A DNA stretch of 64,000 nt. Origin: Adiantum capillus-veneris. Taxonomy: Eukaryota; Streptophyta; Polypodiopsida; Polypodiales; Pteridaceae. Every line of letters starts with the position of its first letter. The first letter of the stretch is position 1. Location: positions 2,144,501-2,208,500 of the forward strand of contig CM043967.1 in the NCBI GenBank assembly GCA_014529385.2, written 5' to 3'. Below the pieces are notes generated by a model, which saw only the letters and a program-made list of their open reading frames with translations, searched no databases and had not been told where the DNA came from. This document shows positions 1 through 11,059 of the stretch, piece after piece. Position numbers and translations under genes: made by a program.

Positions 1-268
1 ATTTACTCGTTGTCTTGCGAGAATTTATTAGTGAATTGTGAATTGTCTTCACTTCAACTTCAATTATGATATGTGATAATGCAAATATTTGTTAGGGCTT
101 TGTATATTATGAAGCTTTAATAGTGATTTGTGGCCTTGTAAAGGTTTTTAAGGGCTTCGTTTATTATTAAGCAAATGTCTAAACCTTAAACTAAATATTT
201 AAAAAAAGATTATAAGATAAACAGTTTATGAACTTAAACAGAAGTCACTCAATGGATTCTATAATCTA
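1..268. other. Left-edge sequence downstream of the hAT relic
   Basis: AT-rich sequence beyond the stop codon of the minus-strand transposase. It may hold the 3' untranslated part and 3' terminus of that element, but no terminal inverted repeat or target duplication can be seen, and the true end probably lies outside the window. Confidence 0.4.
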
Positions 269-2552
269 TTAATTAAACCACCGTCGCTTGCTGCGACGGG
301 TCAAAGTTGGTTCAATTTCCAAATTCTCTTCAATCTCTTCTAAAGTACATGTAGTTTGTACTTCATGAGATTCCCCTTGCAGCTCACTGTCTTCGTCCAC
401 CTCATCATTGGTTACATCATAAGTCCAGCGCGGCATCTCCTCTTTGTAGTTCTCAGCTTGCACTCTTGCCAATAGCCGATGGTTGCAGTACATATACACC
501 AATTTTTCAGCTCTTGAATTTAGAAGGTGGTTTCTGATGGTGTAATGTACATATTTATATGTACTCCAGTTTCTCTCAGAACTTGAATTGGATGCACATT
601 GGGCTAGGATTCCAACAGCTAGGCGTTTAAGGGTGGGTACACTACCACCATTCATCATCCACCACTTCCACGCTGGTTGCTCCGTGGCAAGTTTCTACAA
701 AAATTCTGTACCAAACTTACCCTCTTTGAGTTTAAAATTTGTAAGATCAGTAACAGCTGATGCATGCTCATCAGGATCAACATAAAACCTGCCTATCACA
801 TCATAAAATTCTTCCAGCACCTTCTCATCAAGTTTGTCTATTTCCATTGCCCAATACTCTGGATCCAATAAGAAAGCTACGCTGTGTAGTGGACTATGTG
901 CTCCAACCCATCGACCATGCACATACTTTCTCAGAATTTGTCTCCTCTTTTGAGTGAATGGTGTCTTCCAAGGCTTCACAATTGGCTCCTCGGACTCCTC
1001 AGGATTTGCAAGGCTTTCTTGAACACTCCACCAAACCATCCACACCTTACCTATGTTAGGCAAGGTAGAATCCAATTGGCGTAATGCGAGTATAATTGGC
1101 ATCATGACATTGTGCACATCCACCACATCATCCCAAAAGTGGCGATCAGCTAGTAGATCTCTGATCACCCCTATTTTGCTTTTTATCTTCTCCCTTTGAC
1201 CGACCTCCCATTCTGAAAAAGTGGCACAAACAAATGTCTCCATCACAACATTCTTATTTTTTATTAGTGATTCTACCGTATAGTAGTTGGTGCAAAATCT
1301 AGTTTTGCACGGCAGTTTTAACATAGTAGACATCCTCTGATAGTACATGTCAAGAACCCTCTAACGCTTCAAAACAAACTTGACTATTAAGCGAGCATTG
1401 TCTACTATCCATTTGAACCACTCTGTGTCATTACTCTTGTACCAATCTTGCAATACCAAGTTCAAGATGTGTGTACTGCAACCAGCACTATATAGGTGAG
1501 AGAAGTGACTTTCAAGTATCCTACCTGCAGCCCTACAATTTTTGGCATTGTCCATGATTACTTGGACAACATTTTCTTTTCCAAGTTCCTCAACTGCGTC
1601 GCCAATGATGTCAGCTATAAAACTGCCATACTTTATTTGACCAGAGCTATCCACAGCTTTGATAAAACATTCACCACGAGGACATACAAGCATGATGTTG
1701 ATCAATGGCCGCCTTTGAACGTTGGACCAACCATCACTAACTATGGTGTATCCAAATTATTCTGTTGCATTTAATATTACCCTTTGAATATCTTGTTGTG
1801 TGCTTGTGTAACATTTATCCAACAGTTGGTTTCTCATATGGTGATATGTTGGAGGGGTAAATCCAGCACCATACTCCCCAATGCGTTTCCAAGATGACTT
1901 CCATGCATCACGGGTGACAATGGCCAATGATCCCCTAGTGAAATAGACGGCTTTAGCTCTTCTAAGGCAAGCATTTTGAAGCTCGTCTGTAAGCTAACAT
2001 GTCTACTTTTTTATGATCCTACCTGAAAGTCAGAAGATCCATGATTTGGAGGTGTATTTCCATCGATATGAGAAGTTGGTTCCCTGCTTTGAGTGCTTCC
2101 ATTGGTGGGCGTTACACCCAATGATCCCTCGTCCTGGTTTGATCTTATCGATACTGGTGTGTGATAGTCGAAAGTAGAGATTTTTTATCTTTTGCTCATG
2201 GAAATTAGCTTACCAATTAAAGCTTTTAAGCACATAGCTGCTTCTTCTACACCTAAGCCCTTGCACTTTCCTCCTTGGATTCTGGTATTGCCACCTAGCA
2301 AATGATCCCATATTCTTGGTGTTCCTCCAGATTTCTCTTCGCCACAAAAGTTACATTTCCAATCTTGATACTTATTTAAATTTGTGGCAAAATTCCACTC
2401 GGGTCCTGGACTTTTTCCACCTGCCTTTCGCTTGCCCTACGAAGTGGTACCCTGCAAAGCAAAGCAGGACTTGGCATCGAGGTAGGAGGTCTCCTCAAGG
2501 AATCCAGGCTTGAGACACCAACATCATCACTCACATTCCCGGTGGAAGACAT
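269..2552 (-). pseudogene. hAT-superfamily transposase, decayed
   Basis: A transposase of the hAT (Ac-like) superfamily would cut and paste its own element. Reading on the minus strand, an ATG at 2552 opens an N-terminus. A BED-type zinc finger follows in a shifted frame near 2270-2400 (WKCNFCG, then a histidine in WDHLLGG). From about 1990 down to 269 one frame carries the rest. It contains the motif SYH-like TYHHMRNQLLD, a DUF659 core beginning DGWSNVQ (about 1720) with NCRAAGRILE and HILNLVLQDW, and the C-terminal dimerisation block SSSERNWSTYKYVH (about 560-600). The ends and order match the family. It is dead: a frameshift separates the BED region, and in-frame stops fall near 1767, 1360 and 695. 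The region 2000-2230 between BED and the main frame is either intron or decayed coding sequence. No terminal repeats were found. Family assignment is firm; subfamily is not. Confidence 0.88.
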
Positions 2553-2689
2553 ACTTATTGGTCTGCAATACCAATAAACATAGCTCAGTATGCTATCTCT
2601 TCTTTCAAGTATTATTCAAACCAAACATTAGTGTTATAATCAATATCACACACAAGCATAGTAGTGAAACCTGAAGGGAATAAACCTCA

Positions 2690-3612
2690 ATCTACTCAAA
2701 CATGAGCAAGAAAATACAACGGTGAATCAAATATGTGATCAGTCCATCCCAAAAGTAGAGATATCGACCCAAAGATTCACCTTCCTACCTCCTTTCATGA
2801 ATCAATCCAATCCAAAAAAGAACTAATGACCCATGATTGGAGCTCTAATCGAAATAGCAAGCAAATACAGCGGTGAATCAAACATGTAATCAGTCCATCC
2901 CAAAAGTAGAGATATCGACCCAAAGATTCACCTTCCTACCTCATTTCATGAATCAGTCCAGTCCAAAAAAGAACTAATGACCCATGATTGAAGCTCTAAT
3001 CGGAATAGGAAGCAAATACAGCGATGAATCAAACATGTGATCAGTCCATCCCAAAAGTAGAGATATCAACCCAAAGATTCACCTTCCTACCTCATTTCAT
3101 GAATCAGTCCAGTCCAAAAAAGAACTAATGACCCATGATTGAAGCTCTAATCGGAATAGGAAGCAAATACAGCGATGAATCAAACATGTGATCAGTCCAT
3201 CCCAAAAGTAGAGATATCAACCCAAAGATTCACCTTTCTACCTCCTTTCATGAATCAATCCAGTCCAAAAAAGAACTAATGACCCATGATTGGAGCTCTA
3301 ATCGGAATAGCAAGAAAATACAGCGGTGAATCAAACATGTCATCAGTCCATCCCAAAAGTAGAGATATCGACCCAAAGATTCACCTTTCTATCTCTTTTC
3401 AAGAATCAGTTTAGTCCAAAAAAGAACTAATGACCCATGATAGAAGTTCTAATCAATATAGCAATCAATTTAGCAAATATAACGGTGAACCAAACATGAG
3501 ATCAATCCATCCCAAATGTAGAGATACTGACCCAAAGGTTCACCTTTCTACCTCCTTTCAAGAATCAGTTCAGTCAAAAAAAGAACTAATGATCCATGAT
3601 CAGAGTTACATT
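2690..3612. repeat. Six tandem copies of a 151-bp repeat
   Basis: The phrase AGTCCATCCCAAAAGTAGAG recurs at 2741, 2892, 3043, 3194 and 3345. A more diverged copy (AATCCATCCCAAATG) starts at 3504. The spacing is exactly 151 bp four times, then 159 bp because of a small insertion. The inner copies are nearly identical and the right-most is the most diverged. The array begins about 140 bp upstream of the hAT transposase start codon, in its 5' leader or promoter, so it may belong to that element. It has no reading frame of note. Confidence 0.9.
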
Positions 3613-3760
3613 AAGTTTTAATTTTTTTTAAAGACTATTCATTTTTTTACCTTTAGTTTTTCTTCTAAGTTTTAAAGGATGACCAAATTTAGAGGAAGAG
3701 GTGATGTGATGTGATGTTTATACAAGGGTTATATAGAGCCACCAAATATAGAAGGGGTAC

Positions 3761-3868
3761 ACGACGGGCCCGACCGGATTCTTGCTTGTCCCGCCGGGTT
3801 TCATATTAAGCCCGCTGGGTCTGTCGGGATTGTTGGTTGTCCCGTCGGTTCTACGTTTTCTACCGGTT
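3761..3868. repeat. Cluster of CCCGNCGGG-like motifs
   Basis: A short GC-rich island in AT-rich DNA holds several related motifs (GGGCCCGACCGG, TCCCGCCGGG, GCCCGCTGGG, CTGTCGGGA, TCCCGTCGG). Such short repeats are typical of transposase-binding subterminal regions in hAT elements. Here they lie about 1.2 kb upstream of the transposase start, on the side where the 5' terminus should be. The link to the hAT relic is inferred from position only. Confidence 0.35.
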
Positions 3869-5044
3869 TTCGTAGGTCATGACATTAGATATATTATTAA
3901 TATGAAAAAAATAGTGATAATAACAACAATAATTAACATTTAACAAAATGCGTCATCGCGTAATTATAATCCCTGGTATCAGCACAACTATTAGAGGATT
4001 GACTGAATGAGCATCCACCTAGCCGGACACCACATTTGTACTCTAATATTTTTTTAGCTAGTTTAGGCACATTGTGTGTAAATCTTGCTTCCAAAGTAGC
4101 ATGTTGATTCCCTAAGTTGTAGTTCTATCACTGTATCTGTAAAGGCCTATGTGAGTCAATTATTGGCCATTTAGAAAACCCTAGTCATAAAAGTCAATAA
4201 CCTTAATGTGAAAGAAGGTTGATCTTTTAGGGGATGAAAGAGCTCTACCGTATGTACGGTCAAGCAATTATGAAGTTCCATCTTGTAATCAACATAACTA
4301 ATTATTGGGTAATCCGTTTTGAATTTTAAAACTTGTATTGTGTTCCTCTTTCCTTGATCTTTCTTTCAAGTGTCAGCATTGTCAATTTTGTTAAGGTTTG
4401 GGACTACGCAGTAGTGAGCCTAATCTTCAAATTTGAGTGTTTAAATCATTGTTTTTTGATGTTTTGACCATAGGAGAGTGTTCTTAGACCATAGGGAAAC
4501 CTTTCTGAATAATTTAATTGTAGTTTTTAGGACCTTGATCATGAAGAATAGTGCTTTTGGTATCTTGTTTTATTGCAACCAAACTTGGTAGGATAGTGGC
4601 CCTAGGTGTCTTAGACCTCCTCCTAAAGTTTTGTTGCATTTCGAGTCTGTTCAAGTGCCAAAATGGTGTCATGACCTAAAGCAATGAGGTAGGACATAGG
4701 CAGATTCCTTGATCATTGAGTGGTGATTTGCTTGTTGAGTTAGTGTGTTTCCTTGTTAGGTTCACTTCCTGAGATTGACAACCTCAAAGAGTCTTTGTGC
4801 CCCATGTGAGTCACTTCCCTCAGTATTGACATATTATGTTAGTGCCAGACAGCTATGTTGTAAACGTCCAGTTACTATGACCCGCTAAAATTGGCATCGT
4901 TGCCGAGGGAAATGATCCTTAGATAATGAGTGATGTAGTGCATATTTAGAGCTCTCTATTTTGGATATTTTTTACTTATAGAATGTGTGTGGACTGTCGT
5001 GCACTTAATAGGATAAGCATATAAATAGCTTTTCTGTTCTCAGA
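3869..5044. other. Gene-free stretch with a tRNA-Asp-type primer-site relic
   Basis: No coding sequence is recognised. At 4891-4910 the sequence TTGGCATCGTTGCCGAGGGA resembles the primer-binding site found in many plant Ty3/gypsy elements (TTGGCGCCGTTGCCGGGGA form). This suggests that the preceding few hundred bases are the remains of an LTR. A TGGTATCAGCAC string near 3973 is probably chance. The pol relic that follows starts abruptly near 5045, with no gag between, so the two need not be one element. Confidence 0.35.
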
Positions 5045-6955
5045 ATAGAAAATCTATTTGATAAGCTACAAGGGTCTACCAACTTTAGTAGAATAGATCT
5101 CAAAGTTGGTTATTATCAAATAAGAATTGTTCTTGAAGATATTTATAAGACGTTCTTTCGTACAATATTTGGTCTATACGCATATCTAGTACTCCCTTTT
5201 GGAATTATTGATGCAAATCCACCTTTAATTAAATGATGGAGAAGCTCTTTAGACATCATCAAAGATTTATGGGAGTGCTCTTTCACGATATTATCATCTA
5301 CTCCAAGTCTATTGAAGAACATAAGCAACATTTCCACGTGATATTTCAAGGTTTGAGAGTTTATATTAATAAAAAGAAAAGTGAAATTTTCTCAAAAGAG
5401 ATTCAATATCTAGGTCATATTATCTCCCAAGCAAGGATTTGAATGGACCCTCAAAAGTTGGAGGTAATAAAGGAACTCATATACCAACAAATCACTTTAT
5501 AGAAATGTGTGTATACTATAAAATCTATGTAGAAAAATTCACACTTGTAGTAGGAGGCCAACGTATGAGTTAACCAAAAAGAATGTTAGGTTTGTATAGA
5601 CTAAGAAAGAGAATGAGTCTTCTAAAAACCTTAAAGAAAATCTTATCTCTCTACCTATATTAATGTTACTAGACCTGTCAAAACCTTTTTGAGTCCAATG
5701 TGATGCTTGTGGACATTGCTTGGAACTGTGTTGCTTCAAGAAAGGCATGACATAGCATACAAAATTAGAAGATTGAATGAACAAGAAAAGAATCTAAGCA
5801 TATAGGAAAAAGAGCTTCTAATTATCTTATACACCTTAGAAGTATGGAAGCATTATCTCCTAGGAGCTACATTTATTTTACATATAAATAGACTTTCAAT
5901 TACATCCATAATCTAATGGCAAATAAAGTGGCCATCCTCCATTCCATCATTTTCCCAATGTCATGAGAATATAGAAATATGGAGAATAGTAGACCGGTGT
6001 AGTGAACAAGCGCATTTTATACTGGTCAAAAAGCCTACTAAACCAAACTGTACGGCAACCCTCCTCATATCACATGTCTTTAAGTATCATGGCTCACCAA
6101 CATCCAACATCAATAGTATCCGATAGAGATTCAAGAATGACCACTAATTTTTGAAAAGGTCTCTTTTGAGAATCTCGATACTAAGTTGTATTTCTTCTCA
6201 GCCTATAACCCACAAATGGATGGCCAAAGTGAAATAGCAAACCATCTCCTCAAAGCCTATGTCCCGGAAATAGATCAAAGAGATCAATAGGAAAGGTACT
6301 TGTCCTTAGTGAAATATGTGTACAATGATAATGTTCATACTTACACAAGAAAAGTGCCCTTTGAAGTTATTGAAGTACGACATGGACTCCCATTGATAGT
6401 CAAGTCTTTTCTATTGATGAGTATAGTAGAGACCTTACATAATATTTTAATAAGATTAAGGAAACAATATCCATCATGAAACAAAAAAAAATGTGGTTGT
6501 TGATAAGCATAGAAGAGCCTTGATGCTTAGAGAGAATGATTGGATATTGCCTAAGTTTCCCAAAGCACACATAAGCGATGCAACAAGAAAGGGGAAACAA
6601 GGACACCCAATGGTTCATCAAGCATGTTATGCTAGCAGAAAGATATTATGACCCATTTTAAATCCTTAAGCCAATTAATGAATCGACTTATAAGCTGAAG
6701 TTACCTAGCATTTGGCTCATTCCTAATCGATTTCATGTGAGTCTTTTGAAACCTTATTGGAGCAAGTCACCAAAGACCCAAAAATTCAAGATTTACTTCA
6801 ATTTGAAGGTCAATAAGATATGCAACAACCTGGGAGCATTCTTTAACATAAAGACATGTTTTTACAAAGTGGTAAGTCTATCGGACGATGTCTTATTAAA
6901 TGTAAGAGTTATCCTTTTGACAATGCAAGGTGGATGCATGTCCTCTAGTTAAAGG
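5045..6955 (+). pseudogene. Ty3/gypsy chromovirus pol relic (RT, RNase H, integrase, chromodomain)
   Basis: The pol remains of a Ty3/gypsy element run in the order expected. Reverse transcriptase is at about 5050-5450 (FSRIDLKVGYYQIRI, then YLGHIISQA), and RNase H traces are at 5690-5900 (CDACGHCLE, LEVWKHYLLGA). The integrase core is at about 6110-6250 (SDRDSRMTTNF and a decayed DGQSE). The tail at 6650-6955 reads YKLKLPSIWLIPNRFHVSLL followed by a chromodomain-like block ending in a WMH motif. The RT catalytic box near 5280 reads LFHDIII, so the first of the two aspartates is lost. Stops and frameshifts are frequent. The sequence parallels the minus-strand element at 53012-61534 domain by domain, so both belong to one chromovirus lineage. 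Gag and protease are missing upstream. Confidence 0.85.
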
Positions 6956-7379
6956 ATAAAGTAAACTTTGCAAATGCTTACAATTACTCATGCCAAAGGT
7001 AAAAACAAAGTCTAAAGTAAAATATCCATAGGTTTGTTTTAAAACTATATGAATACAATAAGCCATGCTTGCAACAAACTATTTCTCTCAAGCACCAAGT
7101 AGACTTTACCAATCTACTATCGAAGATGACTAGTCGCTAGCTAGATTACATGCTTATGGCAGCTTTGTCTCTCAAGCACAAAGTACAATTACCAATTTAA
7201 TTTGGAAGATGCAAGGACTGAGTAAAGACATGCTTGTGGACTACCAAGTCTTTCAAGCACCAAGTGGAATTAGTCACCACTCAAGAATGATGTCTATAGG
7301 TAAAAGGATATCCTCTAGCTATGACTTTATTTTCCCTCCTCCATAGTGGAGGACAAATTCAATTTCTAGGGAGAGGTAA

Positions 7380-7768
7380 TGTCATGAAAATTAATTTCTA
7401 AACTACTAACAGTATTTTCCATCTTAAATTGCTCAATTAAGTTTGAGAAAATAAATGAATACAAGTGAAGCTAAACAAAGTACTCATAGACTTAAGTCGA
7501 TCAAAGTCTTGGGACCAAGAAAAATAAGTCTATAAAATAGCAAGGACATTGCTATTTAATTATCTTAGTAAAAGGTACAAATCAAGAAAGGATAAATCTA
7601 TCACGAGTAACCTTGATCAAAGGTAGAGGACAAAGGGGGTTAATCAGAGCAATTATAGTGGCATCGTGCATGTTGTATATTTAAGGGGAGCTACAAGTAG
7701 GTATCTTATACTTCCTATAAAGTATTCAAACTAGGTTTTTCCATAGTATGTAGCTTGAAAAGGCTATA
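7380..7768 (+). repeat. 3' LTR (left part) of the chromovirus relic
   Basis: A purine tract (AGGGAGAGGTAA, 7368-7379) just after the chromodomain tail is followed by TGTCATGAAAAT, the expected layout of polypurine tract and 3' LTR start. The minus-strand chromovirus at 53-61 kb has the same arrangement, and its LTR also begins TGTCAT. A TATA-like TATATTTAAGG lies near 7677. The LTR appears to be interrupted at 7769 by a small LTR element and probably resumes at about 9850. Its right end is not defined. No matching 5' LTR was found. Confidence 0.65.
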
Positions 7769-8002
7769 TGTTTAACTTTGATTGTATTAAAAAGAGGTGA
7801 GCATTGAAATGGTGCCACACCAGCTCTGTAAAAGCAAAGCATGCACACACACAAAAACATGTGTGATAGAGCCAACGTTAGCAATGTTGTCTCTCTCTCT
7901 CACTATCTTTCACCATCTTCTCTCTCCTTCTCTCATTGTGTGCCATCGCAATTTTTTTGTGTATATCAATACACAATATATTAATACATTAATCCCCTAT
8001 CA
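7769..8002 (+). repeat. 5' LTR of the gag-only element
   Basis: This 234-bp repeat is matched by 9598-9849. It starts TGTTTAACTTTG and ends CCCTATCA. Identity with its partner is only moderate by eye, with many substitutions and small gaps, so the insertion is old. It contains a pyrimidine-rich TCTC tract before the end. Confidence 0.75.
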
Positions 8003-8737
8003 AAAGCACTACATGTATCATTCACTTAGGTTACGTTCATCCCACTACACCAGTTCTTCCCTGCCCTTGTATGCTTCTTCATTGCCCTTGTGTGCTTCTC
8101 GTAAACAAGTAGAAATACCATGCCTTACCTCTTATCTGTAAGTACATTATAGGAATATCATAGTTTGCATAAGAAGAAGCTCTCTCTCTTCTCGTCTCCA
8201 TAACTTTTGAATGCGAAGAAAGGATATTGTGACAAGTGGATCAGCATCAACATGGCTCCGACAAACTAGCTCAAAATTCTAAGCCCTTTTATCATTTGTT
8301 CTTGATTTAATAAAATGCTAGCACTACGCATACAACTCATCTTGGGACTACTATGATTTCAAGGCTATCCAAGCGCCAAAGTACCAATTTTTAAGGCTAT
8401 TTATTGTAGGGATTTTTCCTCATTAATGCATCATCGTGGTTGCGAGTGCTCTTCCAAATCATACACAACATATCAACTCGATCGGCTCACAAACACCAAT
8501 TACTTCTTTAGGCAATAAACATGCATATTTTTCTTTTTCATGAAGAACTTTGGGATGTGGAAATAGAACCACTCTATGCTCGAATCCCATAATTCTTGCA
8601 GATATTGCCTCAAATACTCTTGCTACTATTGCGGTTGACATATTGCCGGAGCATTGCCGCATGGCATAAATTACATAATCAAGCCAATTGTCCGACATCA
8701 TGCTATATATAGGTGATAACCAAATTCAATTAGTGCA

Positions 8738-9390
8738 TTGGTTGCCCATTGCTTATGCAATATTGGGCCGTTTAAAAGCACTATATGTTACAAGTTACCC
8801 CCATTACAAATTAGTCAATTTCTTGTTACTGCAAACACTAGCATTCCCACCTTTTTAGATGAGTGGCAATGTCTACTCGATGAGGCTACTACAATAGGCC
8901 TTAGTTTTGTTGATTCACAAAATGCTACCATGTTACTAAGTGCTCTAGCATACACTTGGATTGCATTCCTTACTACTCAGTACTATCGTTGGTATCACAT
9001 TACCAGTATTTATTAGCCGGATACTGCAAGACAATACTATGCAAAAAAAAAACAACTTCACCTAGTTGTAGTACCACTACATCACTAATCATGTTCTCCA
9101 AAAGCACAAGATATCCTTCACCATCCTTTCAGAAGAGAAATGCATCCTACAAAGAACCCTCATCAGGCTCTGTTAGACTTCCAAGTCCCTCTACTTGAGG
9201 GAGTTCAACACCTACTCCTTGCTCCCGTGATATAACTTGCACATAATGTTATAAACAAGGTCACTATCATGAAGATTGTTGGAAACGTGTGTTCGATAAG
9301 CAAAAAGCACAAGAGCATCAATCCAACTTTGCAAAAGCGAGAGGGGAAGAGAATAATACTGACACTGTGATGAACTAACATCCGGTTTGG
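8738..9390 (+). pseudogene. Copia-like gag relic with zinc knuckle
   Basis: The frame from 8738 to 9016 contains LLDEATTIGLSFVDSQNAT followed by a LLSAL motif, resembling the middle of Copia-type Gag. Farther on, near 9228-9275, the residues C-x2-C-YKQG-H-YHED-C form a CCHC zinc knuckle, the RNA-binding motif of Gag, with a stop codon between its first two cysteines. The two parts are in different frames, so the gene is dead. No pol domains follow before the polypurine tract at about 9584-9597. The knuckle is convincing; the upstream part is weaker. Confidence 0.6.
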
Positions 9391-9597
9391 TTTTCTAAAA
9401 CTACGTTTCTATTTTTTCTTCTAAATAGGTACGCAAAGATTGGATAAATGGTGATGATTAAAAGGTGTGGTACTCTCACAAAAGCATCTCAAATTATCTA
9501 AATCAAACGCATACAAAAAGAAGGAATATCAAGCTATATGAGTTCATTTAAAGTGAAATTTTTTTGTAAAAATATTTCCCTTTAGAGGAGGGGGAAA

Positions 9598-9849
9598 TGT
9601 TGTAATTTTAATTGTATTAAAAGGGGCGAGCATTGAAACGGTGTTGTCCCAACTCTATAGAAGCAAAGCATGACACACACACAAAAACGTCTGTGATTGA
9701 ACCAATGTCAACAGCGTCGTCTCTCTGCCTCTCTCTCAATCACTTTCACACACACATTGTCTTGCACCATATTCTCTCTCTCATTGTGTGTCATCGTAAT
9801 CTGTCTATTGTCTCAAAATACAATATATTAACACATTGATACCCTATCA
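9598..9849 (+). repeat. 3' LTR of the gag-only element
   Basis: This 252-bp partner of the repeat at 7769-8002 starts TGTTGTAATTTT and ends ACCCTATCA, directly after the polypurine tract. Downstream sequence at 9850 is taken to be the rest of the older LTR that the element entered. Confidence 0.75.
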
Positions 9850-11059
9850 ATATCATTGCACTAAACATATACAAAAGGAATGTGTTGAATATTCCGCTCA
9901 CATTCTAGGTAGAAAAAAGAGTGTTGCATGCAACCGATGAACGGCCGAGAACGAAAACTTCAAAATTTGTCATCAATAGTACTAACGTCGAGTAGGAATA
10001 AGAATAGGTTCCTACAATGGACAAGGGATCTTAGTTACTAAAACCAACACAAATTGTAAGTAAGAATGGGCCAATCCACCTAATGACAAGGCATCACCAT
10101 TTCCTTGTTTCCTTCTCCTTGAAGGAAAGAAATCCATAGGTCCATCATATAGATCATCTCCAAATGTTGTGGCATTGATATACCTTCAATTATACATTCA
10201 AAAGAAATAGATACTTAATGCATCTTGTCTTATTTCTATATGAATCAACCTGAGTAGTTTTTCTATGAAGACGGCAAACATCACACTCTATGATGCGTCT
10301 CACACAAATTTACATAGATAGTTGGTTTTCTGAGGAATCTCTCCCACAAAATGCCAGTGTTGTGAACAATGATCCTTTTATAAGCTTAGCTGCAAAAACA
10401 TTGAAGGCTCATATCATGTATTATCGACATCGCCCATACCACAAGCGTGCCATAGGGAAAGCACAACCTCACCGAGACTTTGGTTTTGAATATTTTGGGT
10501 GACTTGATCCCATCATCAAGCAATCTAGCACGCTAACAAGCCTTAACTCTTGCTGTTGGGAATTGTACACATAATACTTAATGTATGCCATAAAAAGCAC
10601 CCTAATGAGCGCTATGGCCGTGTGCTTCTAAGGGTAGGCTCCAGTCCAAAAACCTAAAGAGAGATAACCAACAATCTTTTCCCGTTATCTACCAAATCAA
10701 CCTCCTCCATTCACACAGTATCCAAACTCAGGGTACCCCACACGAGTCCCCCCCCCCCCCCCCCCCCCCCCAACTTTTTTAAACCTCAAGGAGGTGAACG
10801 TGTGAGCATTAGTCAATCAATTCCTATCAAATTTAACAATTTACCCCCTAGTGTGTGGGGGACACCTAATGAGTGTACCCTTCCCCTTGGCCAAACACAT
10901 GAGAATCACCAATTAGGTGTCTTCATTGGTATCTATATAAAAAATAGAAGGTACTTCAAATTTGATCTAACCAAGGCTAGAAGTAACATGTACCCTTTCT
11001 CTCATGCATTCTTAGCCTAAAACATTTAGTGTATTTCCTATGAAAAAAATCTCAAATCC
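9850..11059. other. Unassigned spacer with a 24-C homopolymer
   Basis: The first part is probably the remainder of the interrupted LTR. Short open frames at 10290-10502 and 10802-11020 have no recognisable domain. A run of 24 cytosines lies at 10748-10771. No RNA gene or regulatory site was recognised. Confidence 0.4.

Larger units (their letters stand above)
7769..9849 (+). mobile_element. Small LTR retrotransposon carrying only a gag relic (TR-GAG type)
   Basis: Two related direct repeats of about 240 bp bound this 2.08-kb unit. Both start TGTT, end CCCTATCA, and share blocks such as AAAGCAAAGCATG and CACACACACAAAAAC. A polypurine tract (GAGGAGGGGGAAA) directly precedes the right repeat, so the unit reads on the plus strand. 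The interior is about 1.6 kb and holds a Copia-like gag relic but no protease, integrase or reverse transcriptase, as in gag-only TR-GAG elements. No clear primer site follows the left LTR, and flanking 5-mers (CTATA and ATATC) do not match, so ends could be off by a few bases. It sits inside the 3' LTR of the 5-7.4 kb relic. Confidence 0.75.

Noticed and set aside
2690-3612. CRISPR-like regular repeat
   Set aside because: Units are contiguous 151-bp tandem copies with no unique spacers, in a plant transposon context.
3972-3985. TGGTATCAGCAC as a primer-binding site
   Set aside because: The match to the initiator-tRNA site breaks after ten bases and no LTR end or gag lies next to it.
4891-7380. 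One element joining the tRNA-Asp-type primer site to the chromovirus pol
   Set aside because: Chromoviruses of this kind in the window use initiator tRNA-Met, there is no gag between, and the pol relic starts abruptly, so I kept them separate.
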